NCBI GenBank assembly: GCA_008508345.1
Contig: QNGE01000850.1
Span: 60,288 to 124,287, forward strand
Direction: 5' to 3'
Length of the DNA stretch: 64,000 nt
DNA from: Paragonimus westermani
Taxonomy: Eukaryota > Platyhelminthes > Trematoda > Plagiorchiida > Troglotrematidae
A program made the translations under genes and the position numbers. A model generated the notes under the pieces. That model did not search any database. It saw only the letters and a program-made list of their open reading frames with translations, and was not told the DNA's origin. Position 1 is the first letter of the stretch, and the number at the start of each line of letters is the position of its first letter. Shown one piece after another: positions 10,701-22,760 of the stretch.

Positions 10701-12745
10701 ATTGTCTTATGCTCAAGGTCTTTTTCAACACTGTTCAGTCTGATCCTTATTATCCTGCACACGTGTGCACCTTCGATGTTTCGTATCAAACTGATCGCGC
10801 TGGCAGAGGATTTAACTGTTGAGTTAGACTAATTTTTTAAATAAGAATGACTTTGTAAGTGTTAAACATTTACCAATCTTTGTACATGAAGTAACCCCTT
10901 AACATGGATTGGCCACACAACGCAAACAGAAGTTGCCGCCAGCTATGGTTTTACACAATAATATTAGTAGCGGCTTCGTTGACCTTGTCCAAAACTGACC
11001 GGGCAATCTGTAATCACCCAACTGATCACATTATGTGCATATGTTCGCCAATCAATCGGTTTGCCTCGTTATGAACACGTTGAAGCTAATTATCTTTGTA
11101 ACCCATTGTGTTCAAAAGTTCAGTACGATATGACGTTTTTAACATTTTGCCTTACATCGCGGCAATTACCGTTAATCGTGGAGGAAGTTTCTTTCACTAC
11201 ATCAACGCACGATACAGCCCCCCTAAACCTGCGGTTGTCGTTCGACGCCGTATATGACATTCAAAACAGTCCGACTACGTCGGCGTCACTCACAATTCAC
11301 TCATCTCTAAGCTAGGAACACTGTCAACCCACATAGGCCAAGAAAACGAGAAAATACAACCTGGAAGACCTGTATATCCCGACACAGCGTACGAATAACA
11401 ATTCCGGACGTCGTCTCACCTATAGTCATATCACGTCGTTCTATTCGAGTGTTGCATGCTTTTCTTAACTCACTTCAACTGTGCTCAGAAGACCTTGAAT
11501 TGCCTCCAGATTTATTTTATTGCAAGAACATGCTTTGAGCATTGTTCTTTATTAAGCTATGTATATACTGCCATTCTACACATCAGCCACATATACACAT
11601 AATCTGTTTACTAATGGCATAGTCTTCCAACTCTTTTAATCACCTCACGAATAGCAGTTTCGTTCAGCACAAACATTCCAGTCACACCGAAAAGTCCGAT
11701 ATCTGTGTGATTAGTAGACCAATCACTGCTACACCACAAATTTGCTTGTGTTTAATCTTCAGAATCCAAAGGTAATCCTTCTGGACAAAAATTTAAGCTC
11801 CCTGAACAACTCGGGTAAATTCTGACAAGAAATAAATTCACGCTGAAATTCTGCTGTTTCTCGAAGTGATTTACACACATAACATAGATTCAAGGGAGAC
11901 GGAGTTCGTCGTAGGAAACTCGCCAGTGCTTTGCGTAGAGTCCGTCCCACTTGAATTTTAATGTATAGCCTAGTAGGGTGGTAGACATTTGGACTAAACA
12001 TTGTTCGCGATCCCCGAGACAAAGCTAACGAATATTTAGCACTTAATCATGTGGTTGCATAAACTGTTGACGGAGGTGTTTTACCTGGCTTGGGACTTCT
12101 AACATTCTTTCTCGTGTTGATGGTGAGTAGACGAAGGTTTGGTTGACTCAAAATGAATACCACTTAGGACTGATTACAACTTTTATTAGAGTCCATCATT
12201 AGTACATACCTTTGTCACGGACGGGAGTTAGGCTCTAGCCGAGTTATTCGGAGACAACTGTGTTAATTATTGCACCAGTGAACCCACATGTATATAACGG
12301 GTACTTGTTATGGTTATTCAAATCCTCACCAGTATCGATTGTCAAACTCAATGAAGGTGAAAAAATTACACAGCAGTTACCGGCTGTTCTTTATGTCTGT
12401 CTGTCAATCGCTGGTCTCCGCCATATTTGTGTGACCAGCGGTGTATAGGGGTATTCAGGTCGATGTGTCTATTGGAAGTACCGTGAGGGAAGATTGATAC
12501 AAGGATTGGTTGTTTCAGCTTCCCTTTTGCTGATCCGGGCACCGCCAGTTTGACCACTTGATCTGTGGTTGCACAGTGCTGCCAAAGATTTGAATTCCGA
12601 TCTGCTCTTCTCAGTGTTCACTAATTTTTGTGTAAACGTGTCTTTAATTGTTTACCAGTTTCGTCTACGTAGGCTTGGTTACAGCCTCAGCAGGGAATAC
12701 AGTGTATTATGCCAGCTCGTTCATGTACTTCAACTAGATCACGAG
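7721..12745. other. Non-coding stretch, nothing recognised
   Basis: The reading frames here are short (60-87 codons), with no domain and no convincing paired splice signals. There is no tandem repeat of note. I cannot exclude introns or UTRs of genes whose exons lie elsewhere. Confidence 0.45.
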
Positions 12746-12748
12746 AAT

Positions 12749-12817
12749 TATATATATATATATATAGCCAGAGTGGCTAAGCGTTCATATATATATACAT
12801 TTATATATTTATATATC
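12749..12817. repeat. (AT)n microsatellites flanking a tRNA A-box-like segment
   Basis: Two AT runs (about 12,749-12,766 and 12,786-12,817) flank GCCAGAGTGGCTAAGCGTTCA. That segment matches the D-arm/A-box shape of a Leu/Ser-type tRNA and resembles the A-box-like element near 26,810 and 49,670. No matching B box was found, so it may be a truncated SINE head. Confidence 0.5.
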
Positions 12818-15047
12818 TGAAAATGCTCGACCAATCTCGCTGTAAAATAATGGCCGAGCTCCAAAAGTTTGGCAGTACCAAGGACGTGCGATGTTTATGG
12901 GTGCCGCCAGGAGTGAAGCTCCGGCCCACTGCTTTTCTTCGAAGGGTGCTGGCCAAAAGCTTTGTCTGGGAGTGAAAACTGCGATAAGATACTAATTATC
13001 TTCGATGTGCACTCCATTTATTGTAAATCCCATTCGTTGAATTTCTCCTGCACCTTAATGTCTCACGTTTGAGGACCGGGAAGAATGAATATACCTTCGA
13101 CATGTCGTACTCTGTATTTTTATCTGTAGGTAGTAAAATGGATAAAGGGGGTTAGTGTTTCGAATGCAAGTGAATTATTTAGTATAGCAGGATTTTCTGC
13201 CATCTGTCAGCGTCGTTTGTGTGTTAAGTACATGTGGACACAAGATGTCGACCGATCACAAAGCACTGCTCGGGCCAGTTTCCACACTAGTGCAGAGGAG
13301 ACACCAATTTCTGTCCATCGGCGTAAATAATTGATCTTATGGTTTCTGCGTAATGTTCACCCAGAATATGCAGTTTTGATACATAGACATATGCTTTAAG
13401 GTGACTCAGAAATGGCCCATTGGGCAATCTAACGCGAACGGGATGCTTGTGGTCTGCGCCTTCTTATACGTGTTTAACCGTCGGAGGACAGTGCGCCGTT
13501 TCATTCATGGGATGCAATATCTAAAAACTTTAGCTGTCATAACTGAGAACTATCGAAGTTGTGTCAACACGAGGTCGATAATAGGTGCCGAAACATTACC
13601 AGAATATCTAGTTCTATCAAGTTCCCACCCAACTGTAAACTGAATTTTTAAATGAAACATCATTATTGCAATGAAGAAGGGATTGCATTTCACCAGTTAT
13701 TATGGATCTAACCCTATGGATCATCGAATTTCCCTCGCACCCTGGGTTAATTGATCCCAAAGCAAGAAGATGAAGTTTTCAATTAGAAAACAACTGGTGA
13801 ACAACGGATTGTAATATTTGCTTGATGACAATTTATCTATGACTAGAAGGTTTCTTCAGCCAAGACGAAACAGACATAGGCGGGGTAAAGCATTAATCCG
13901 AAATTACTTATCTGAAGTGGTTGCATAATTTACACATCACCAACAACTTGCAGTAGCTCTCGCAATCTCATGAAACTTTCAGGCAACCTTTTCCGAAAGA
14001 AAACACTTTACCAGATTTTCCGTATTGTTACAACCAGTCGGTCTAATCGACACGACTAAGGTTAGGACTCTGGTCATGCTTTGATGAGGAAACTGTGTTG
14101 CTGTGTATTACTCTCAGACAAAGTCTGTCTGACTGTCTATGAGGGTTTGAAACCGACAAGAAATAGACCATTAACCGAATTTAGGCCTGGTATATAAAAC
14201 CGAAGATGACGAAAATGGCAAAGTTGTTCGTTTTACCTAAAGAGTAAGGTCGAACTGCACACGATACGATCAGTTAGACGAGTTAGTTTACCATTTCTGG
14301 GAGAAGAATGGCCATTAAAATCCCAAACGTATGATGAGGAATGTTTCAATGGTTAGCCCATCCAACAAGTAATTGTAACATAAGAATTCTGATAAATCTC
14401 TGTCTTGTCGTGCCATTGGGTGTAAATTAAAAACATTGTGAAACAGTAAAGATAGGTGATAATTTGATTATTCCCAGTGTGAGGTCAACAGAACATGCGC
14501 GATTCATAATCACAAAATACGTGGTCAAGTGAGTGTTGGATAGTCGACATTGATCGACAGTTTCACTCAACCACAGGCGATAGAACTTGTTAACACAAAT
14601 TTGAGCAAAAAATCTTTAGTCACAATGTATAATAACCAGTACTTGAAATCTGTGGAGCATGAATAATGCGAACCTAGAATTAGTAATGTGCTTCAGCTCA
14701 CTTAATTCGGATTTCCGAAACTTCCCATATTTTGCTCCAGTTTCAGAAGAAAACCACTTATCCAACACTAGTGTGATTGCACATTAGACACAGTGTGTTT
14801 CGACAAAACTGTGGTTTACATATCAGGATCCTGATTCTATGACTTGGTCTATACACAGTCCGGTTATGCGTATTAGAAAGAATACTGGGGAAGTTTAGAG
14901 ACTTCATGGCGCACCAAATTTGGAGCTAGTGAAAATAATCCACGAACTTCGGATTATCGTTCCAAGATCGTGCCTATACCTTCAGATGACTAGCCAACGA
15001 AAGTGACACATTGAGGTTCTCGAAAAGAGAATGATATCCAATCTTAG
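12818..15047. other. Non-coding stretch, nothing recognised
   Basis: Only random-looking short frames are seen on both strands, and no domain or repeat was identified. Confidence 0.45.
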
Positions 15048-15241
15048 AACGCTACGATCTACTGTAAATTGGGGTTCCATGATGAATGTGCGGCCGCGCG
15101 ATTTTGAATTGATAGATCGGTCTGGGAAGGAATCAGTTGTGAAAAATCGGGCTGAACTTAAACTGGCGACAGACACATCTTGTCTAAATTTAGCAAGCGT
15201 CCTATTAGCTTCGTTCTCAGCGGTTAGCCATAAGTCACCTG
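15048..15241 (+). CDS. Candidate internal exon, product unknown
   Basis: An acceptor (ATATCCAATCTTAG) precedes 15,048, and a consensus donor (CTG|GTAAGT) follows 15,241. Between them one frame is open and reads like protein, for example NVRPRDFELIDRSGKESVVK and SCLNLASVLLASFSAV. The implied phases are 2 in and 1 out. The segment is richer in GC than its surroundings. I do not recognise the family. The opposite strand is also open across it, which lowers confidence. Confidence 0.33.
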
Positions 15242-18200
15242 GTAAGTTGCATGACACTTCACAGCGTGGTTCTGTTGCTTGTTTACGTTTAGCCGGAGCC
15301 CACATGCTCTACAACCGTCTTCTGGATTATTTAACCTTTCAAATTGCTTATTCATAATACACCGAGTTAGTTTATTTTACCTGTTGATAAAACGTACGCG
15401 TTTTAAGCCGTATCATCTGTACCCATGCGCGAGCGTGAGCAAAATTTCTGGCGTCCGTTCGGTTATGTGATGGATCGTATTATCAAGCAGCGGAAATCTG
15501 ACAGTAAAACATGAGAACGGGAAATAAAACACAGAACAATAATACTTACTAGCTCCTCGAACTGTTGAAAACAAAGTTTTTAGCCATCAACATTTTATAT
15601 TTTAGTGTTTTTGTAACTAGTAATATTCCGGTGTGCGTGTGTTTACGTCCAACAACATTCATACCCAAACCAAAGAATAACGGCTTCGACAGACAATAAT
15701 GTCCGTCTAATGGGTGGATTCAATTTTCTTCTGTATGTGAATATGACTTCTCTGGTTCAGACACATTTTGTTTAAATTGTATTCAGATATTTCTGTAGGT
15801 GTGATTGTTGAATATCTTCCACAGTTTGAAAAAATATCGCAGCTGTATGCTGCTTTGCTGCAACTTTCATGCTTTTTGAGGTAGGTAGGTCACAGGAGAC
15901 GTAACTCGTAAGTGTGATTCTTTGAATACAAACTACTAACAAAGTTGCCTTAGTTTTTGACGCAGATTAACATGCTTTACAGATGAAATTTATCACCTAT
16001 ACTGATCTATGGACACAATTGAAAGTAAAATGTATCTGTAAACTAAATTGTCCATGTAGTAAAAAATACGGTTGAGGTTTACCAGATAAGTATACATGGC
16101 AATTGGCCATAGCCTCTAAATCAATCTTTCTTCCAATGATTATTGACCAGTAAACAGCTAGGAATTATCTCACAGTGATTTATGGATGTCTCCCATTTTT
16201 ATGGCTCTTTCACTCCAACTCTCTGTACTATACTTTTGGTAAGCGGCCAAGAAGTATGATCGAGTAACACACCGCACTATAATTATTACCACTACGGTTG
16301 ATAGATAGCCGCTAAAATAAAGGAACTGTCGAGGCTTGTGGCTGAACTGAATGTTTTACAAGACCGCACACAAAGAAAATACAGCCTACTCCGTTAACAA
16401 TGACGCAAGTGCACAACAATGACCGACAATGGTTAGGAAAGTTGGATATTCAGATGAATCATTGGGTGTTTGTTTCTTAATCATGACCGCTTAGATGGAG
16501 TTTCAATACTGCTACAGTTATGCTCAAGCATTCCGGCCTATAGAATGGTTTTTTAAACTCACTCTTTGACAACCATAACTAACGAACGACCTTGAGACTA
16601 ATTCTACGCTGTTGTTGTTGCTTGTCCGTAGAATATGAAAGATTCGTGTCCAATGTTCTGTTCAAATGAGCCTGCATCTCTGTATGTTGCTGATTGTCGC
16701 ACCTGAAGAGAGTACTTCATGAATCTGGTAACAGTTTGAGGAATAGCTGATTAATTTTGCAGAGGAAGCAATAATGCTGCTAACCATATCTCATGCACTG
16801 TTCATTTCTCATTTCCACATCGTTGTGGGTGGAAAATTAAGTAACTTAATGACGGAAGTTCCTGATTCACCTGAAAAGCGTGAGTAAGTAGGAAACTGTA
16901 GTTTTATCCACATTTACCAGTGTACAACAGTGCGGATGGAATTAACTGTAGAGAATAAAAAAACTGTGACGAATTGATCGCAGATTTGATGGCCAAAGTT
17001 GACAGTGATCCGACGCTTTTGTTCTTTCTACTGTTCACTTGTGTTACAAGATCTGATACTGAGGTTAAGAGAATGACTTAAAATGGGACTGATAATTTTT
17101 CAACGATAGCGCAAATGACTGTTGAACAATTAAGTATTTAGTATTATTACATATACTGTAATAATCTGTCAGCTATTTTTGCAGTGATCCTGAACAACAT
17201 GAGAATCACTCATGAATGAATGTTGATGAGAACTCAGAAGGATACTTCGATGATGTCTGATGCTGAGCCAATAGCGACTCCAGGGAACGCGGACCGAAGT
17301 TCGAATTCTGATCTTTATGAGAATGTCGCTGCTAGCCAGTTCTTGAAAGAACAAAACTTGATTTTAACACTGTCTTTTCACAGTAACCCTCTGGACTGTC
17401 TATCTGGCTGTAAGAGTTGCTGTCAGCAATGTGAATTATTTAACTTAAATCAATGAAGTCATCGAATGTTGTCCATGCAATTTGATTATGAATTTTTTGA
17501 TGGTGAATCAACGAAAACAAACTCAGGAGTTGTAATCACTTTGAATAATTCAGTCAAGGTCAAAAAATTTCCAGAATCTTTCGCCCTTGCTGTTGCTTCG
17601 GATTACTATCATAACACTCATCTTGGGATGCATAATCAGTGATGCGACGGAACACAACCTATGAAGTTTTGCACGGATCAGTAATGTCAGGAGTAAATCG
17701 GGGCGGTTTTCATTATGGTGAATGATATCAATCACACCAGTGTGGATCTGTCGTCAATTCCTATCCGAATGTATATTTTTCATTCATGAGGCAGTAATCC
17801 TCCCAGGAATTCAGATCACTCGCGCAGAACAGACGTCAATCATAAGGAAAACGTGCACGTCCATCACGTTAGTGTTTCGGCGAGAAAACCAACAGGAGAA
17901 TAAAATTTCACATGCTGTTAATACTTACACTTGTTCTTAGTCATATCTGGAGTGAAAGGCGTAAACTTTATGCGACTAACAATGAACGGTCCATTCCGAC
18001 AGAACCACCTTCCAAATCGCTTCTAAGGGGAATGGCACACTTTGGTATCGTATACATGAACAGGTAGCCGGTTTTAAATAGCAGAACAAGAGTCCGAGAT
18101 GCGAATACAAATCGAGAGATTGACCAGATGAAACTGTGTTGAAGACAGTGAAAGAAAGAGTATGTTAAACTAACTCTGCTCGTGAGCAGGTCCGTAAGAT

Positions 18201-19920
18201 TGGACAGGCCCGTAGAGAAATCACTTTTGGGATGCACTAACATCTATTGTTATAGGTGTTTCTATTGAAGAAATAAATCTCCAGGAACTGTATATTTGAA
18301 ATTAGAATAGTGGTTCCTAGAAATAGACTTGGCGGTAAGCTTGTTGCATCAACCCTAACTTTTCTGAGCATTGATCTCAAGGTGGATTGCCAAAGAAGAT
18401 GCATTAGTTAGTGATCGTTCACCCCACATCACTCTGGTAAGATGAATACTGATATGCAACTGAATAATGAGCACTGTATGGGATTTGGTTAGCAACCTTA
18501 TTGTTCTCTCTACCATGCAAACCAAATATTCACCAAACTATTACCGGATTCATGAAGTACGCTCCTCAAGCACGCCACCAAGCAAAATATTGATAAACTA
18601 AGAAAATCCGAAATTTCATTTTGAACTCAGAGCATCTGGAACTGTTGAGTGATGTGATGCAATTGTAATATGAATTGATAAGCCATCAGTCGACAGTAAA
18701 AAATAAGTATGCGACATAAGTATGCTAACATGATGAACAAGTTTCCGAAGAATAATCTATCCTAACTTCCTAATAAACCCAGATAAAACATTGCTAACAA
18801 TGTGATGTCAGGTGAGAGTTTTTATCAGACTCCTCGGTACACTGCTCCTGGTTAGACTTAGGCAGCCCAGTAGTACTCAGATCTGCGTGTGCAGTAGCAA
18901 ACATTAGGACTTATAACTCTGATTAACTTATGTTATTTATCTTTTGATCCAAAAGCCCTACTGAGATTTCCTTCTCCAATCTCATGAACCTAACATGACC
19001 GTGCGCTCACCAAAAATTCTGCATATTATGGTTCATCGATTGTAAATATTTTCACGGAGGGTCTGTAGTAATTCAGGCTACGAAGAATAGTTATAGCGAG
19101 ACCCTAGCAATGGTTGTCATGACACGTCTACATGCAGTGCAGGGTTTCGCATGCTGTGAAAATGTAATGTTCCCACTCAGCACGTCACATTTACGTTGAC
19201 AGTGAGTCGGAGAAATTGGTTCCGGCTACCAGAAATAAGTTGAGCATAGGGTTAAATGTTATCTACCAGACAGAACACATGTCTGGCAAATCCAATTTTG
19301 ATCCCATACAGCCTCTTTGACGCAAGTAATCAGTTGTCAGATTGAGGAGTAACGGCATGGCCATTGTTTTCTGGTGGTCATAGTGGGAGTAATAAGTAAA
19401 AGTTGAGATGCCGATTAGGTTAAATTTGTTTGGCTTACACAAAACCGGGACTCTGCCCTATGACTGCAACAGAATTTCTGGAAAATTGAGAGAATGCTCT
19501 TTAGTTTTTTTCCTGTGTGAACATGTTGCTGCAGCATTTCCATTTAAGGAACTGCGAGAATTGGTTGTATAAGTTCTGTTACATGACTACGAACCTGTCA
19601 CGTACATACAAGCACCTAATTCGCGGAAGGCAGCCATAATCTGTGCTTACAGGTATGCGAAAGAATGTTTGGAAACCATTGGTGCAGCATAGAAATCCAA
19701 AGCTACGACCTTGGTTTGGCTGTACATCTCTGTCAACTGCGAAAATAATTGAATGTAGTAGAATTTGAATGCCAGATACTAAATCGGAAGATAGAATATT
19801 AATGAGTGTACTGAGGCAGTCTCAATTTTTCAACATATCCTCATTTATACGAACGTTATGTTTTAACGATCCGTAGGTATATAAGGAGGTCCTATCAAAA
19901 ACAAAAACGTTCTAGTGTTT
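15242..19920. other. Mostly non-coding; weak ORF at 17,220-17,456
   Basis: Nothing recognisable is seen. The plus-strand frame starting at 17,220 (acidic, SDAEPIATPGNADRSSNSDL) looks somewhat protein-like and has a possible donor (GTAAGA) near 17,410, but the sequence upstream is closed in that frame and there is no family match. Confidence 0.4.
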
Positions 19921-20107
19921 GAGTTTGCTAACAGACTCAAAAGATTCTTCGAGGTTGCTGAGATGTTAGTTCTGAATCGGTTTCATTCCACAGCCAATAA
20001 TCTCGACCAGCTTGCACAATGGACTGGCGGCGTGGTCACCAACTGGAAATCTGTACACAGTGATGAATGTGTAGGACAGAGAAGTTTGGCAACTCTCATG
20101 GTTGAGG
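19915..20107 (+). CDS. Candidate exon, possible uS2-like (mitochondrial S2) fragment
   Basis: The plus-strand frame reads VFEFANRLKRFFEVAEML, then a stretch ending in AQWTGGVVTNWKSV, followed by a consensus donor (GAGG|GTAAGC at 20,108). The block QWTGGVVTNWKS resembles the conserved (R)W-x-G-G-x-x-T-N-(F)-K motif of ribosomal protein uS2 (RpsB/MRPS2), and the preceding hydrophobic-then-helical pattern is compatible. The gap between the helix and the motif is longer than in bacterial uS2, and no second uS2 exon was identified. The acceptor is uncertain: AG occurs at 19,914 and 19,935. This is a suggestion, not an identification. Confidence 0.28.
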
Positions 20108-22699
20108 GTAAGCGAGATATGAAATCAAAGTTTTTCAACACTTCTAACAATTTCCTCCGGTAGTCTTCTTGGTTGAATATCGATTTGATGATGTCTTCTT
20201 CCGTTGTTGTGATGTGAGTTGAATTATGTTCTTGCTGATTTCAGAACAACTTTATCTTTTGTTAGGTTTGAGACAGTTGACTGAATTCGGTTCAAGAATC
20301 TGTGATCCTGAACGCTTGATTCACAGTGTCTGTTGTCAATGCGTTCTATTTTAACCAACTGCACCGTGTTACTTAGAATTAGGGACTTCGAACAGCCTTT
20401 GAAATCGTTTTTGAACTGAAACCTCCCGCACAAGTGATAAGGGGAAGACCTGGTGCTGATAGCGGTAAGCAGTTATTAATCATGAGTTTGGACGCCGAAT
20501 TTATGGATGTGCAACAGTATTGAAGAAACCACCGTCTGTCATTGACTGATCGTATTAGCACATGCAAGGTCATAAACTGTGCGTTAATTGATGGAATATT
20601 CAACAGGCAAATTGGCGAATAACGAAAGACACAACACCGAGACCGTTCGTCCGATCCTGATGTTGTATCTCAACGCGATATGTAGATTGTCCGTTCATCA
20701 GATCTTCTGTTGGGTCGGGGTTTGGGTAAGCGGTTAATTGAGTAGATTTCCACCACATGCACCCACATGTAATGTGCTGCGTATTCAGCCGATCCTTTTG
20801 AGTGCCTCGCAAGCTGACCTTACCATGGTGAATCTCACGTGGTCTCTTTTCCCTAGTTAGCGTGATATCTACTACAGTGCTCCTGAGGAAAGCTAAACTC
20901 GGTGGTTGAAACGTCTAAAATTAATCTTGCTGGAAATGTTTTACTCTTGTTACTCTACAATTTAAAAAATATTATTGAAGAAGCAAACCTCTGCCTACCT
21001 CCGCAATAACTGTGGTGCGGATGCTGTTCAAATTTCAGCATCGTTTAAATGATTAACAACAGAATCCTTGCAGTGTTTTCTGTGGGACGGCCATGAGAAT
21101 GCATTTAATCATGTGTTGTATTGATAGAGGTAGCATTGGATAGATCCCAATTAATTTATTAATCTGATCTAAATAACTTATGTCAGTAACAGGTTCAATA
21201 TAATCCGATGAACAATTGCTGGAAAGAGCTATAAAATGGTTAAAAGAGTACTAAACGCACGTCGGAAAATTTAGGGTATCTGCTGGATTCACATCATGCT
21301 GAAATACGGTAAGCACTCTGAACCATTAGGCCTCGTCGGTAATTCCGAATTTCCGTACGTGGACTCGATTACCTGTTCAACACACCGTAAAATGTAAAAT
21401 CCAACATGTGGTCCAGGGAAGTGACCGCCCAAACACGGTTCCCTAATCAGTTAACCCCGAAATCTGTTAACACCCCTGCTGAACACTGAAGGTAGATTAT
21501 TGGTGGATGGTTTAACAAGCTTCTTACTTAAGAGATGGTCCAGTTGCGCACAACTTTGGCTTTGATTAAACATGGAACAATATCAGAAGCAAGATACCCG
21601 GCAGCTGGAATCGCCGTACAATGTAATCTAGGAAGTTGCGTCTACAGCGCAAAAATTTCAGGGCTGGATATAGTAAGCTATCTAAACCACCACCTCTTAT
21701 GAAATAAACGTTTGTTATCGATGTTTTTGTAGATGGTTTGAATCAAGTTGAAACCCACCTTCTTTGTGGGTGCATTTTTTCTCACGTATGGATCCTGTCG
21801 AACTATTCACCAAGTGCTGAATTTGATTAATAGCCGTGTTCAGCAACAAAAGAACAGTCAGAGCCTAGTTGATGGTTCCTATCTAGGATTTTCCAAAATG
21901 ACCACGTAGTCATTCTATGAGTTATCCCTGTTAGAAGTGCAATTAACTAAAAAGCACCGACTCGATTTAGATCAAATCAAGATGAAAATTAGGAAAAAAG
22001 GTTTGTAACTGATATTGTTTGAGACGCAAAAGATGACTGAACAGATTAGATGCGCTAAAATATTTTCCGAGCCTTCAAATTAAATATCAGTGTCCGTTCT
22101 AATGGATACTTGAGGAAAACTATAATTTCACGGAGGCCAATCACGTGATGTAATCCACCTATTGAAAGCATACATTAAACGAAATTTTAACAGGGAATTA
22201 CTAAGTCAGTTTTTTGGACTTCTAAAATAAATGTCACAGTAATAATGCTTCGTCCTTTTGCTGTCAGCTAGCACGTTTCCCGCGGTTGAAATGCTTTTGC
22301 ACATTTCGTGCTCAAAAAGTATCACAAACTATGTCTCTCACGAAACGGATCAGTACAATTGAGATTGTGGTGTTGGCAACATCACGACGACAACACGGAA
22401 CAGCTGCACATATACCCCAGTGTACGAAGCGTGAGTCGATCTCGTCATTTGCAATAAGCATGTTTTGAGCACGTCAGCTGTTTGATCCGATCAGCTCAAG
22501 TGGCTTGCTACTGCGCACACGGAAACTCAATTAGTTCACGCGCTTCAAAGCGGCAATACTCACTAACTGCATTCAGGTTTTGGGTGTGCGTAATCTGTTG
22601 CTCTAAGTAATTTGTTCAAACTAAAATTCACAAACCTACCCAGAAGTAAAGTTTAATCTACTCCACTAATCGGAGTTTTGCTATTCACGTTATTTATAT
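20108..22699. other. Non-coding stretch, nothing recognised
   Basis: Short random frames only. No repeat or RNA gene was recognised. Confidence 0.45.
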
Positions 22700-22760
22700 T
22701 GCACTTGTCACCTCTGGGCATGTTGGCTCTGGTACTGGTTCGAATCCAGTCGAAGTCCAC
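22700..22760 (+). repeat. tRNA-like T-arm, SINE or tRNA pseudogene fragment
   Basis: ACTGGTTCGAATCCAGT at 22,734-22,750 is a perfect TpsiC arm (5-bp stem, loop TTCGAAT; full pol III B box). The sequence upstream does not fold into a convincing D or anticodon arm, so a functional tRNA is unlikely. A decayed tRNA-derived SINE is the simplest reading. Confidence 0.45.

Noticed and set aside
22734..22750. Possible functional tRNA gene
   Set aside because: Only the T-arm is perfect; acceptor, D and anticodon arms do not fold.
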